This document shows positions 1 to 9,116 of a stretch of DNA of 64,000 nt, in pieces. The stretch comes from Vibrio sp. Y2-5. GTDB lineage: Bacteria; Pseudomonadota; Gammaproteobacteria; Enterobacterales; Vibrionaceae. The notes under the pieces were generated by a model. It ran no database searches and was not told where the DNA came from. It saw only the letters and a list, made by a program, of their open reading frames with translations. Numbering within the stretch: position 1 is the first letter of the stretch; the number at the start of each line of letters is the position of its first letter. Location of the stretch: assembly GCF_014596725.1 (NCBI RefSeq), contig NZ_JACVEG010000005.1, positions 124,001 to 188,000 of the forward strand, given 5' to 3'. Position numbers and translations under genes: made by a program.

Positions 1-476
1 CTGGTGGATGCTAAAATATAATGTCCGGCCAGCTTTTCAACCTTGTTCGGTTTAGGGATCAAACATAACTCAGCGGCTTCTGTCGCTGGGATCTCACTAC
101 GTTCTTGATACGGAGAAGCCAGAACAATCGGAGTGACAGCGACATCGTAGCGAACCGTTGCTTCAGTATGATTGAGCTGTACAAACGCCTCTTTAATTCC
201 GTCACTGTAAAAGCGGAACGGAGCTGTTTTTATGCGAAATTCACAGTAATAGTGACCATTAGCAGGCAATACCGCTTGATGCGGTAATAGGCTGCAGAAG
301 CTTCCTACCTGATGGAGTTCGCCGTTGGAGACACTGTCAGGCTGGATAAAGCGATCCATGATGAAATGCAATGACCAATCACTTAGATCTTGCTCACTTA
401 AGTTGTGTAGTGTCAGGCCAAATCGGCAATCATTCTTCTGTTCAGAAAGTACAGCAAAGTCAATTCGATAGTTCAT
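1..476 (-). CDS. beta-N-acetylhexosaminidase (GH20), N-terminal part, runs off the window
   Basis: The reading frame starts at an ATG at 476-474 and stays open past position 1, giving about 158 residues beginning MNYRIDFAVLSEQ. An ATG just before it (479-477) is also in frame, but the AAGGG ribosome site is 6 bases from the second ATG and only 3 from the first. No signal peptide is visible, which fits the cytoplasmic chitobiase-like hexosaminidases that end the Vibrio chb operon and cleave GlcNAc from imported chitooligosaccharides. Only the N-terminal beta-rich carbohydrate-binding domain of such enzymes is present; the catalytic GH20 barrel would be outside the window. The identity rests on resemblance of this N-terminal domain and on its position directly after gspK in the same direction. 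Confidence 0.75.
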   Translation of the reverse strand, partial: MNYRIDFAVLSEQKNDCRFGLTLHNLSEQDLSDWSLHFIMDRFIQPDSVSNGELHQVGSFCSLLPHQAVLPANGHYYCEFRIKTAPFRFYSDGIKEAFVQLNHTEATVRYDVAVTPIVLASPYQERSEIPATEAAELCLIPKPNKVEKLAGHYILAST

Positions 477-485
477 CATTAACCC

Positions 486-530
486 TTAATACAAATTCTC
501 TTAATACAACTTCTGTTAATACAAATTGTG
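486..530. repeat. three tandem 15-bp repeats carrying the gspK stop codon
   Basis: Units at 486-500, 501-515 and 516-530 share the core TTAATACAA and have a period of exactly 15 bp, so they stay in frame. Read on the minus strand, each unit encodes a Leu-Tyr pair followed by TAA; the first copy is the real gspK end and the next two repeat the stop in frame. The ribosome site of the hexosaminidase gene follows at once. Confidence 0.9.
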
Positions 531-1391
531 TGCTGGTTTGCCAGCAAACATCAGTGCGCCCTCAATAGCATCGAACTGAGGTGTAACAATCCATTGTTGA
601 ACGGGTGGAGATAGCCAATCCAAAATGCGTTCTGCAATACTGCCCATCAGACAAATTTTCTCTGCACCCTTGCGATGTAAAGCATTGAGAAACATTTCGA
701 TATCTGCAGCGGTTTGTTGAAGAAGCTCAATCGCCAGAGGATCGTGTCGCTGAGCATGAGAAAAAATGGCTGGAGAAAACTGTCCGTAATCACGAGGTAA
801 AGCCGATTTGGACCATTCGACAATCTGATCTACATCGTTATCAAAATGCTCCATGACATGCTGACTTAGAGGAGTATGAGGACGAATACCATCTTGGCTC
901 AGAATGACCTTTTGAATCAGGCTTAGCCCCATCATTGCACCGCTGCCTTGGTCTGAAATTGGAAATTCTCTGCCTCCAACCACATGTTGTTGACCGTCTT
1001 TGAGTAAAATTCCACAAGAGCCAGTACCGGCAATCATAATCGCACCATCATCGCCGTTATGAGCACCGAGACACGCGCCGTAGGCATCTGTGTTCAAGGT
1101 GACAGAAGCGAACGGGTGAGGCTGCTGCATAAAAGCAAACCATGCGGACTTTTGTTCCGCTCCCGCTAAAGCAAGGCCGACATGCATTCTGTGTAGATAG
1201 GTTTCATCCAAGCCACCTTGTTTTGCGGCAATGCGAATAGCTTCAGTGATTGAACGCAACGCAATATCTACACCCAGTAGGATGTTTGCGCTGCCACTTT
1301 TGCCTTCACCGATGAGGTTGCCGTCAATGTCACGAATGCGAGCTCGACAAGAGGTACCTCCACCATCAATGCCAACGAAATAATTACTCAT
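516..1391 (-). CDS. gspK: glucosamine-specific kinase, BadF/BadG/ROK-like fold
   Basis: A 291-residue protein of the actin-like sugar kinase fold. It opens with the phosphate-binding GIDGGGT motif at residues 7-13, has a TDAYGA segment near residue 100, a GTGSCG segment near 120 and ISDQGSG near 145. V. cholerae GspK (VC0614, as I remember it) phosphorylates glucosamine with ATP during chitin catabolism. The longer frame that opens at 1439 adds 17 unrelated residues; the ATG at 1391 is preferred because it gives the MSNYFVGIDGGGT start and has an AGGAG ribosome site 7-8 bases upstream. It overlaps the end of the GH9 gene by 8 bp, so the two are probably translationally coupled. Its stop codon lies in a triplicated 15-bp repeat. 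Confidence 0.87.
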   Translation of the reverse strand: MSNYFVGIDGGGTSCRARIRDIDGNLIGEGKSGSANILLGVDIALRSITEAIRIAAKQGGLDETYLHRMHVGLALAGAEQKSAWFAFMQQPHPFASVTLNTDAYGACLGAHNGDDGAIMIAGTGSCGILLKDGQQHVVGGREFPISDQGSGAMMGLSLIQKVILSQDGIRPHTPLSQHVMEHFDNDVDQIVEWSKSALPRDYGQFSPAIFSHAQRHDPLAIELLQQTAADIEMFLNALHRKGAEKICLMGSIAERILDWLSPPVQQWIVTPQFDAIEGALMFAGKPAHNLY

Positions 1392-3132
1392 GGCTTTGCT
1401 CCTGTTGCTGAGCAGAGCAGGCTGTCTTGAAGTGCTCAAACTGGCTCATAATTGCCATTAGGTACCAAGCACCATGTGGGATCCATTGTTCTCCCCAGCG
1501 CCAGTTTTGCATCATGTCGTCTTTCTGTTTTTCAGGGTTGAAGGCAATGTCCTGTGGGTCGTCAAAACCGGCGGTGATACCATTGCAGACACCGCCCTTA
1601 GCATTGAAAAAGCCTAGGTGAGGTAAGTAGTCAGGATTGTTGCGTCCATGCCCGTCGAGCATGCACATGTCGTATGGGTTTAAGCCTGTAACCCAGTTAA
1701 GCGAATTTTGTGCAAAGCTGAGCAACTGGCTTTTTAGCTGTTGGTCTTGTAAGTACGGTTGTACTTGATAAGCCATTGCTGCCAGTGAAGCCAGACGGGC
1801 ATTCTCGCCTTGCCACCAATAGCCTGATTCGTTGTTTTGTGAAATAAAGAATGCGCTGCGCTTTTCTCCATCCACGTCTTTAACATATTGACGAGGGTAG
1901 CCGAACGGGTTGCAAACGGCTTGAGTAATCGTGAGTTCAAACTGGCATGATTGAGTCACGACAGTGTGAACTTTTTCCAAACGCTGTTTGCTCGTTTCAA
2001 TATCCAGATACTCGCACAAAGCAATGACTGGAAGCCCTGCTTCTGATGCGTGATAGTAAGGACGACTACCATCGTTGTTGGCAGACCAGAAACCAAGATG
2101 ATTCTCATCGTTGTGCTGTCTTGCACATAAGCGTTCGGCCCATGCTTGAGCTTCTTGCAAATACTCTTGTTTTGAACTGCTTGAACGATACAACTCGCAT
2201 GCTGCGAGTAGGGCGCAGTATTCATCAATGATGTTTTCTTCACCGTCATTGAGATAGCGGGTATTGCACTCTTTTAAATGCCAATAACCTTTCTCTGCGG
2301 CTGCGAGATATTGTTCACGGCTGAATTCGCCATCAATATCGCATCTTGCTGCGGCTGCTAGTGCGGCTATTGCCACACCGCCACCTTGACGAAAACCGGC
2401 TTGATAATCGTTGGATTTGTGACCTTGCTGAGTTTCATAAGCACAGATCTCTCTGCGCTTAATGTCTTTACTCCACTGGTCGAAAACCGTCATATAAAAA
2501 AATCCCTCGGAGTGCTGCATACGAACTAAGAAATCAGCACCAAACAACGCCTCTTCCTTAAGGCGAGTGCGAGAAAATGCAGCAAACTCCGAGCGATGGT
2601 CTAAAATCGCTAACCCTTTGAATAGGTTCCATACCACAATGGGGGTTTGTTGTGGATTCAAATAGTTAGCGTAAGAAAGGTGACTTAAATATTTGCTAAC
2701 GTCACCTGAAGCGTCGTACCAGCCACCATGCACATCGGCAGTGGATGATGTGCCTAACAGAGGTACTGACTTATCTTGCTTATCAAAAATCCCGCCACAA
2801 CGTTGTGACTTGAAGTAATGCAGCACATCCGAAAAAGTGCGCTGCATTAGTAGACCTTGAGCAATAGAAAAAACGTCAGATTGAACATTTTCAACTCGCA
2901 CGTAAAAGCTGCCTTCCTCAGTAAAATGGGAGAAGTCGATACGGTGAAAATACCCTTGATGCCAATTCGCCACTTTACCGTGTTGCTCAATTTTGAGATG
3001 GGCAACAGTCTTATGGCTATAACTGCAAACAAGTTGAGCAAAAGTAGAGTGTATTTCTGAGGTTCTACTCAAAAGTACCACCTGCTTTGGTCCAAATGTT
3101 TCATAGCCAATGTGGTTGATCAGTAACTGCAT
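1384..3132 (-). CDS. family 9 glycoside hydrolase, likely exo-beta-D-glucosaminidase
   Basis: 582 residues with no signal peptide. An N-terminal Ig-like domain (about residues 1-90) precedes an (alpha/alpha)6 barrel. GGWYDASGD at residues 136-144 is the GH9 aspartate motif (candidate base Asp140 or Asp144), and the NNES...GENARL stretch at 433-446 holds the candidate acid (Glu435 or Glu443). Family 9 is best known for cellulases, but the Vibrionaceae members in chb operons were shown in Photobacterium profundum to be exo-beta-D-glucosaminidases acting on chitosan oligomers. The operon setting, next to glucosamine kinase and behind a chitooligosaccharide transporter, supports that role rather than cellulose use. 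It follows the ATPase gene after a 122-bp gap with two hairpins. Confidence 0.85.
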   Translation of the reverse strand: MQLLINHIGYETFGPKQVVLLSRTSEIHSTFAQLVCSYSHKTVAHLKIEQHGKVANWHQGYFHRIDFSHFTEEGSFYVRVENVQSDVFSIAQGLLMQRTFSDVLHYFKSQRCGGIFDKQDKSVPLLGTSSTADVHGGWYDASGDVSKYLSHLSYANYLNPQQTPIVVWNLFKGLAILDHRSEFAAFSRTRLKEEALFGADFLVRMQHSEGFFYMTVFDQWSKDIKRREICAYETQQGHKSNDYQAGFRQGGGVAIAALAAAARCDIDGEFSREQYLAAAEKGYWHLKECNTRYLNDGEENIIDEYCALLAACELYRSSSSKQEYLQEAQAWAERLCARQHNDENHLGFWSANNDGSRPYYHASEAGLPVIALCEYLDIETSKQRLEKVHTVVTQSCQFELTITQAVCNPFGYPRQYVKDVDGEKRSAFFISQNNESGYWWQGENARLASLAAMAYQVQPYLQDQQLKSQLLSFAQNSLNWVTGLNPYDMCMLDGHGRNNPDYLPHLGFFNAKGGVCNGITAGFDDPQDIAFNPEKQKDDMMQNWRWGEQWIPHGAWYLMAIMSQFEHFKTACSAQQQEQSHE

Positions 3133-3157
3133 TTAGGTCTCCAGTTGCCTTTTGACC

Positions 3158-3221
3158 AGCACTGCTTTGCAGCGCTGAGTCTTCTTAATACATCAGGTTC
3201 GCCCAAGACGAAGGCGAGCCT
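3158..3221 (-). other. two intercistronic hairpins between the ABC ATPase and GH9 genes
   Basis: In the mRNA sense, an 8-bp stem (3176-3169 with 3165-3158, AAA loop, one G-U pair) is preceded by a 9-position stem with one mismatch (3221-3213 with 3203-3195). Neither has a following U tract, so they look like RNA-stability or processing elements rather than strong terminators. Confidence 0.5.
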
Positions 3222-3254
3222 ATTAGTTGTTAAACGCTTAGTTTTCGTATGTTT

Positions 3255-4250
3255 CTAGTTTTCGTATAGATAACAACGGACAAAGTGGTTATCCGCCAGT
3301 TGGGTTATTGCTGGTAATTGCTCGCGGCACTTGCTGGTGGCGTGAGTACAGCGGCCAGCAAACGGGCAACCAACCGAAGCGGGTGTCCACAACGGGATCT
3401 CACCTTTGTTGCCTTTCAGTTTTTCGTGGATCGATTTTTTTGGATCCGGAACCGCTGAAACCAGTAATTGGGTGTAAGGGTGCTGCGGATCGTGAATGAT
3501 CTGCTCGGTATCTCCCCATTCCACCATGTGGCCGACATACATCACGGCCAGATCTTCTGCGATGTAACGAGCGGTGGCGATGTCGTGAGTGATGTAAAGA
3601 AGTGACATTTTCTTCTCAAACTTCATCTCTTCCATCAGGTTCAAAACGCCGGCACGAATTGATACGTCAAGCATTGAAGTCGGTTCGTCAGCCAGTACAA
3701 CTTCAGCACCTACAGCAATGTTACGTGCTAAGTTGACGCGTTGACGCTGACCACCTGAAAGCTGGTGCGGGTATTTCGCTGCTGTCTCTTTTGGTGGAAT
3801 TAAGCCCACCTGCTCTAACAGGTCATACACGCGTTCCTGAAGCTCTTTCTTATTGCCTGATTTCACTTTCTTATGAATCAAAAGTGGGCGGGCAATATGG
3901 TGGAAAATGGTATGAGTCGGGTTTAGCGAGCCAAACGGATCTTGCCAAACCATTTGTATGCCTTCGCGGTAATGCATGAGATCAGAACGAGATTTGATCT
4001 CTTGAATGTCACGACCTTTGTACTCAATGTTGCCTGAAGTCGGAGCGTACATTTTGGCGATCATTTTAGCGGTAGTGGATTTACCAGAACCGGATTCACC
4101 TACTACTGAAAGCCCACGGCTTTTGTACATCTTGAATGACACGTCATTGATTGCACGCATCATTGGTTGTTTTAATGTGTTGCTGTTGATCGGGAAGTCT
4201 TTAACCAGATTCTTCCCTTCAATTAATAGATTTTCGTTTTGAATATTCAT
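3255..4250 (-). CDS. chitooligosaccharide ABC transporter ATP-binding protein (OppF/DppF type)
   Basis: 331 residues. Walker A GESGSGKST is at residues 51-59, the signature LSGGQRQR at 164-171 and Walker B VVLADEP at 184-190. The C-terminal oligopeptide-transporter extension has a cysteine cluster (GCPFAGRCTHATSKC), as in the OppD/F family, where it can hold an iron-sulfur centre. It pairs with the ATPase encoded just upstream to power import of chitin oligosaccharides across the inner membrane. A GTG further up (4262) would add four residues, but the ATG at 4250 has the GGAAAG ribosome site at proper spacing. V. cholerae counterpart: VC0616, as remembered. Confidence 0.88.
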   Translation of the reverse strand: MNIQNENLLIEGKNLVKDFPINSNTLKQPMMRAINDVSFKMYKSRGLSVVGESGSGKSTTAKMIAKMYAPTSGNIEYKGRDIQEIKSRSDLMHYREGIQMVWQDPFGSLNPTHTIFHHIARPLLIHKKVKSGNKKELQERVYDLLEQVGLIPPKETAAKYPHQLSGGQRQRVNLARNIAVGAEVVLADEPTSMLDVSIRAGVLNLMEEMKFEKKMSLLYITHDIATARYIAEDLAVMYVGHMVEWGDTEQIIHDPQHPYTQLLVSAVPDPKKSIHEKLKGNKGEIPLWTPASVGCPFAGRCTHATSKCREQLPAITQLADNHFVRCYLYEN

Positions 4251-4301
4251 ATTTCTTTCCACCCCTAACTTTGCGAATAGCGTTGCTGTACACGTCTCAA
4301 G

Positions 4302-5285
4302 CTATAGCTTTACCTGAGCAATAGGCTCACCATAGAGGTGGCAATTGGAGAAACGCCCCGGCTCTATTTGACGCAGCAGCGTCGGTACTTTGGTACAGGT
4401 TTCATGGACACGGTCACAACGTGCCTGAAAACGACAACCTTGCGGAATTTCAAGTAAGTTCAGTGGGTTACCTGGAATTCCCGTCAGTTTGGTTTTTGGC
4501 CCCGTTAGTGGTGGGAATGAGCTTCCCAGACCTTTGGTGTAAGGGTGGAATGGGCTTTGTAGAATCTCTTGTGAAGGCGCAACTTCAATCAGTTCACCGG
4601 AATACATGATGCCAATACGATCTGAGAACTCGACCATCAGTGACAAGTCATGAGTGATAAACAAAATAGAGAAGCCGAACTCTTCTTTTAGTGCGTAGAT
4701 CTTTTGCAGAATTTCACGCTGAACCACCACATCAAGTGCTGTGGTTGGCTCATCCATGATGATCATTTTTGGATTAAGCGCCAACGCAATCGCGATCACT
4801 AGACGCTGACGCATACCACCTGAAAATTGGTGTGGGTAGTCGTTTAAGCGACTCGGGTGAATATCCACAATTTCCAACAGACCTTCAGCGCGGCGTTTAG
4901 CCTGCTCTCTGGTCAAATTGGTATGGCGCATAATCACGTCACAGAACTGCTCTTCCATGGTGAGAACAGGGTTAAGAGCATTCATCGCACTTTGGAAGAC
5001 CATCGACATCTGGCTCCAGCGAAATGACTGCATTTTTTCGTCGCTGTATTGAAGAATGTCTTCGCCATTGAAGATCACTTCGCCACCAGTAATGAACGCA
5101 GGCGGCTTATGTAGGCGCATCAACGAGAAGGCGACGGTTGATTTACCACAACCAGATTCACCCGCTAAGCCAAACACTTCGCCCGGTGCGATATCAAAGC
5201 TGACGTTGTTACAGGCGCGAACATCGCCTGCATCAGTAATGTAGTCCACGCATAAGTTGCGGATTGAGATAAGTGGTGCTGTCAT
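4302..5285 (-). CDS. chitooligosaccharide ABC transporter ATP-binding protein (OppD/DppD type)
   Basis: 327 residues. Walker A GESGCGKST lies near residues 42-50, followed by the SGGMRQR signature and Walker B IIMDEP. A C-terminal CRFQARCDRVHETC cysteine cluster marks the oligopeptide/dipeptide branch. The longer frame opening at 5336 runs 51 bp into the permease gene; the ATG at 5285 is chosen because the protein then begins MTAPLISIRNL, like family members, with GGAG upstream. It starts 1 bp after the permease stop codon, so coupling is likely. It works as a heterodimer with the next ATPase. Confidence 0.88.
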   Translation of the reverse strand: MTAPLISIRNLCVDYITDAGDVRACNNVSFDIAPGEVFGLAGESGCGKSTVAFSLMRLHKPPAFITGGEVIFNGEDILQYSDEKMQSFRWSQMSMVFQSAMNALNPVLTMEEQFCDVIMRHTNLTREQAKRRAEGLLEIVDIHPSRLNDYPHQFSGGMRQRLVIAIALALNPKMIIMDEPTTALDVVVQREILQKIYALKEEFGFSILFITHDLSLMVEFSDRIGIMYSGELIEVAPSQEILQSPFHPYTKGLGSSFPPLTGPKTKLTGIPGNPLNLLEIPQGCRFQARCDRVHETCTKVPTLLRQIEPGRFSNCHLYGEPIAQVKL

Positions 5286-5286
5286 G

Positions 5287-6312
5287 TTATTTGTCTCCGC
5301 TCCATAGTGCATTTTGAGGTGGTAGGTTAGGCTCACGCCCTGATTTGTCTTGCTGAGCGAGTTTCTTCCAACGCTTCATCCCTTTATGAGAACGCAATTG
5401 TGGGTTAGCGATTTCGTCTACCGCGAAGTTAAGTAGTGCCAGACCAGTAACGAGTAACGTCAGTGATAAACATGGAGCTAACAGTTCCCACCAAGCGCCA
5501 ACCAACATAGATGAAGAGGTTTGCACGTTGTAAAGCATGATGCCCCAACTGATGGTGTTTGGATCGCCCAGACCGAGGAAGGAGATAGTGGCTTCCATCA
5601 TCACGGCGTACATGACTGAGCCGATAAAGCTTGCGCCGACAATTGAGATAAGGTTTGGCAGGATTTCAACGAAGATGATGCGCCATGAACTCTCACCCAA
5701 TACTTCAGCCGCTTTTACAAACTCTTTTTCACGCAGTGCAAGTGTCTGAGCTCGCACAACACGGGCACCCCATGCCCAGGAGGTACATCCTATGATGAGG
5801 GAAATGGTGAGTGGGCCAGCTTCACCAATAAAAGCGGCAACCACGAACAGAAGCGGGTACTGAGGGATAACCAACATGATATTCATGGCAGCGGTTAAGA
5901 AATCATCCACTTTGCCACCGAAGTAGCCCGCTGAAACACCAATGATGGTTGCTAGGAAACAAACGGTGATACCCGCACCAAAGCCTACCGCTAAGGATAC
6001 GCGTGCGCCATAAGCAACTTGCGACCATACGTCACGACCCATACGAGTTGTACCAAGGGTATGATCGGCTTTTTTCGACATCGTCAGAGTTCGTCTGTCT
6101 GTCGCCAGATTTTCAGCAACCCAGCCATTCGGGTTACTTTTGGCGGCTTTCACAACAAATGAAGGGTATTCATGTGGATTGCCTGTACGTTTATCTGGTG
6201 AGTGTTTGGTAATCATCGGTGCAGCAAGCGCGATGAACAAGAATACTGAAAGAATCGCGACACCTATCATGGCGACTCGGTTGCCTGATAACAGTTTCCA
6301 AAGTGCTTTCAT
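5287..6312 (-). CDS. chitooligosaccharide ABC transporter permease (DppC type)
   Basis: 341 residues with an N-terminal membrane segment (about residues 13-35), a periplasmic loop of about 60 residues, then five further hydrophobic segments with the EAA loop (AAEVLGESSWRIIFVEILPN) that docks onto the ATPases. This is the layout of DppC/OppC permeases, although the periplasmic insertion is longer than in OppC. Two base pairs separate it from the upstream permease gene. It forms the membrane channel together with that DppB-type partner. Confidence 0.87.
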   Translation of the reverse strand: MKALWKLLSGNRVAMIGVAILSVFLFIALAAPMITKHSPDKRTGNPHEYPSFVVKAAKSNPNGWVAENLATDRRTLTMSKKADHTLGTTRMGRDVWSQVAYGARVSLAVGFGAGITVCFLATIIGVSAGYFGGKVDDFLTAAMNIMLVIPQYPLLFVVAAFIGEAGPLTISLIIGCTSWAWGARVVRAQTLALREKEFVKAAEVLGESSWRIIFVEILPNLISIVGASFIGSVMYAVMMEATISFLGLGDPNTISWGIMLYNVQTSSSMLVGAWWELLAPCLSLTLLVTGLALLNFAVDEIANPQLRSHKGMKRWKKLAQQDKSGREPNLPPQNALWSGDK

Positions 6313-6314
6313 GA

Positions 6315-7301
6315 TTATTTACCTCCCTTACGTAGACGAGGGTCGAGTACGACATACAGCATGTCTGCGAGCAGGTTAAAGAACAGCATAAACAGAGTCA
6401 TGATAAGAAGTTGGCCTTGTAGAACTTGGTAGTCACGAGCTGTGATTGCGTTAAACAGCACCGTACCAAGACCTGGGTAGTTGAAAATGATTTCGATAAT
6501 GAGCTGACCACCGATAGCCATACCTAATGACATCGAAAGCGCAGTGACACTTGGCAATAATGCGTTGCGAGCGGCGTAGTTGAATACAACGCGGTTTTCA
6601 CTCAACCCTTTGCCTTTCGCCATCGTGATGTAGTCTTCAGCAAGTAGGTTGATCATGTTGTTACGCATGTTGACCAAGAAGCCACCGATTTGAACGATAG
6701 AGGCACAGATAAGCGGAAGTATTGCGTGGTAACCGACATCTTTAATGAACTCCCAGCTTGTCCAGTCAGGAATGGTACCTGCAGTGTAGGCATAGCCGGT
6801 TGGGAACCACTTTAAGCCGATAGCAAAAATGAACATGGCAAGCATGGCGATAACCACTTGAGGAACCGCTTGAATAACCAGCATACCCGGAGTGATGAAA
6901 GTGTCGTAACGGCTACCGCGTTTCCATGCAGCAAAGATGCCGAGAATTGAGCCGATTGAGAAAGAGATAATGACGGCAGTACCAGCAAGGAAAAGTGACC
7001 AGCCAAATGCACCGCCTAAAAGCTCGTTAACGCTTAAAGGATAGAATTTGATCGAAGTACCCAGCTCCCAGCTAAAGATACTTTTCATGTAGGCAGCATA
7101 TTCCACATACCAAGGACCGCCAACGAAGCCAAGTAGCTCCTTCATAGCAGCGATACGCTCAGGTGTTACCTGCACCGTTGCGTGAGCAAACATCATGGTG
7201 ACTGGGTCACCAGGCATTGCTCGTGGAATAATGAAATTGATAGTTGCTGCAACAAGCAGCGCGGCAAAATAAAATGACAAACGTCTTAAAAAATAACCCA
7301 T
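6315..7301 (-). CDS. chitooligosaccharide ABC transporter permease (DppB type)
   Basis: 328 residues. The start MGYFLRRLSFYFAALLVAA is typical of DppB/OppB permeases, as is the FIIPRAMPGDPV motif after the first membrane helix. Six membrane segments are visible, and the EAA-type cytoplasmic loop (GKGLSENRVVFNYAARNALLP) sits near residue 225. It is preceded by a 144-bp gap holding a strong hairpin, and followed after 2 bp by its DppC-type partner. Confidence 0.87.
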   Translation of the reverse strand: MGYFLRRLSFYFAALLVAATINFIIPRAMPGDPVTMMFAHATVQVTPERIAAMKELLGFVGGPWYVEYAAYMKSIFSWELGTSIKFYPLSVNELLGGAFGWSLFLAGTAVIISFSIGSILGIFAAWKRGSRYDTFITPGMLVIQAVPQVVIAMLAMFIFAIGLKWFPTGYAYTAGTIPDWTSWEFIKDVGYHAILPLICASIVQIGGFLVNMRNNMINLLAEDYITMAKGKGLSENRVVFNYAARNALLPSVTALSMSLGMAIGGQLIIEIIFNYPGLGTVLFNAITARDYQVLQGQLLIMTLFMLFFNLLADMLYVVLDPRLRKGGK

Positions 7302-7411
7302 AACTTACACCTTACTCACCCGATATTTGTTTACGTGCTAGCGAAATTTAGAGCGAGAAATCCCCTGACGTAAAACGCCATAACTTTTCGAAATAATGGG
7401 GATTTAAATAG

Positions 7412-7432
7412 GCGGCGCACGAAGTACGCCGC
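7412..7432 (-). other. strong hairpin between the binding-protein and permease genes
   Basis: In mRNA sense the stem GCGGCGUAC pairs with GUGCGCCGC around a UUC loop: 9 bp including one U-G pair. It lies 13 bases past the binding-protein stop and has no U tract. Such elements commonly stop 3' exonucleases and lower read-through, giving more binding protein than permease. Confidence 0.65.
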
Positions 7433-7445
7433 AAAGAACTAACGT

Positions 7446-9116
7446 TTACTTAACTGGTTTTAGGTCCAGTACGTGAAGTAGACGTTCTGGAATACCAGCC
7501 CATACACTTGGACGACCTTTCGCGTTGTCTTCGTTCCACCAACCAGTGAATCGAGTAGTGTTGTACTGGTACATCCACGCGCCCGACAATACAGGGATAG
7601 TCACTTGGTTTTCAGCGATGATTTTCTGAATACCGTGCGCAATTTCTACTTGCTTGTTCTTATCTGCTGTTTTGTAGAAGCTATCTAATAGTCCGTCTAG
7701 CTTATCGTTTTTGTAGAAGTGCATCGCAAAACGTGGCATGCCTTCACCACCTTGAAGTGATGAGTTGTAGCCACTATTCCAGTAAGTGTAAGGATCTGCA
7801 CCGTGGAAGTAGTTGGTGTATGCCACGTCGTAAGTGCCTTTCAGCATTGCTTCGTTGTATACCGCGAACTCAGGGGTACGAGCTTTCGCTTGAATACCCA
7901 CTTCGTTTAGCTGTTCAACAGCAAGTTGAACGGTGTTGTTAAAGTCTGTCCAACCGTTTGGCGACTGAACAAGTAGCTCGAAAGATTTACCTGAAGGAGT
8001 GTCGACGAAGCCGTCACCGTTCACATCTTTAAAGCCTGCTTTAGCCAAAAGTGCTTTTGCACCTTCAGCATTATAAGAGTTAAAGCCTTTGTACTTGTTG
8101 TGAACCGTTTCATCAGACCATGCTTCAAATGCGTAACCTAAGCCTGATGCGAAGTCGTTCACCGTACCGCCACCGTAGAATGCGATGTCGATAATGGTTT
8201 GACGATCAATCGCCATTGAGAAAGCACGACGGAAATCTACGTTAGTCAGTGCTTCTTGCTTGGCTGGATCTGGGTTTTTGAAGTTAACCACAAACGCTTG
8301 GGTACCAGATGCTGGGTACCAGTAGTGGTGGTTTGGACTTGCAGCTGCGTAAGTGCGGTCAATGTCAGGAATGAATGATGAAGTCCAATCCAGTTCAGAG
8401 TTCACAACTTTACCCAATAGTTGGTCGTTGTTTGCGATTTGTGGAACACGTAAACAATCAACTTCTAGGTTTGCAGCATCCCAGTAATTAGGGTTACGGC
8501 ACTGAATATATAGTTGAGGAGTGAAGGTGTCGATTTCAGTAAACGGACCCGTACCTACAGGATTTTCATTAGTGAAAGTGGTAGGTTCTTTGACATCTTT
8601 CCAGATGTGCTCAGCTACGATCGGAACAAGCGAAATTTCGTATGGTACGTTGGAGTTCGCTTCAGTTAGCTGGAAGCGCACGGTGTAGTCATTTACTTTC
8701 TCTACACTCTTAATCCATTTGTTGATACCACGTTGGTCAAGCTCTGGTTTGTTTTTCAGTAGGTTGTAAGAATAAAGGATGTCATCTGCAGTAAACGCTT
8801 CGCCATCAGACCATTTCACGCCTTTACGAACGTTGAATGTCACGCTCATTAGGTCGTCAGCCATTTTGTAGCTTTCTGCAAGGCGCATCACCGGAGTGTT
8901 GCCTTTCATCTCGTTAAAAACCACTAACGGTTCATAGATGAAGTCTGTGGTTGTACGTAGGTTTGTTGCTAAGTACGGGTTGAAGTTGCGAACCATAGTT
9001 GGGTAGAAATCAGGTACTATGGTTAGCTCACTGCGTGCTAATGCAGGAGCTGAGACGCTAATTGCTCCAGCGATAACGGCTGTTGCGAGTGCTGTCTTTT
9101 TAATATTGGCAAGCAT
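7446..9116 (-). CDS. cbp: periplasmic chitooligosaccharide-binding protein (CBP), SBP family 5
   Basis: 556 residues with a clear Sec signal peptide ending near SAPALA at residues 22-27. The body is an extracellular solute-binding protein of family 5 (oligopeptide-binding fold), with the lobe I segment that begins TIVPDFYPTMVRNFNPYLAT. In V. cholerae the orthologue (VC0620, as remembered) binds (GlcNAc)2-6 in the periplasm, delivers it to the ABC transporter, and in the absence of ligand binds the ChiS sensor domain and keeps it inactive. The start has AAGGA 6 bases upstream. It is the first gene of the operon; the 795-bp gap to chiS holds the promoter region. Confidence 0.9.
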   Translation of the reverse strand: MLANIKKTALATAVIAGAISVSAPALARSELTIVPDFYPTMVRNFNPYLATNLRTTTDFIYEPLVVFNEMKGNTPVMRLAESYKMADDLMSVTFNVRKGVKWSDGEAFTADDILYSYNLLKNKPELDQRGINKWIKSVEKVNDYTVRFQLTEANSNVPYEISLVPIVAEHIWKDVKEPTTFTNENPVGTGPFTEIDTFTPQLYIQCRNPNYWDAANLEVDCLRVPQIANNDQLLGKVVNSELDWTSSFIPDIDRTYAAASPNHHYWYPASGTQAFVVNFKNPDPAKQEALTNVDFRRAFSMAIDRQTIIDIAFYGGGTVNDFASGLGYAFEAWSDETVHNKYKGFNSYNAEGAKALLAKAGFKDVNGDGFVDTPSGKSFELLVQSPNGWTDFNNTVQLAVEQLNEVGIQAKARTPEFAVYNEAMLKGTYDVAYTNYFHGADPYTYWNSGYNSSLQGGEGMPRFAMHFYKNDKLDGLLDSFYKTADKNKQVEIAHGIQKIIAENQVTIPVLSGAWMYQYNTTRFTGWWNEDNAKGRPSVWAGIPERLLHVLDLKPVK

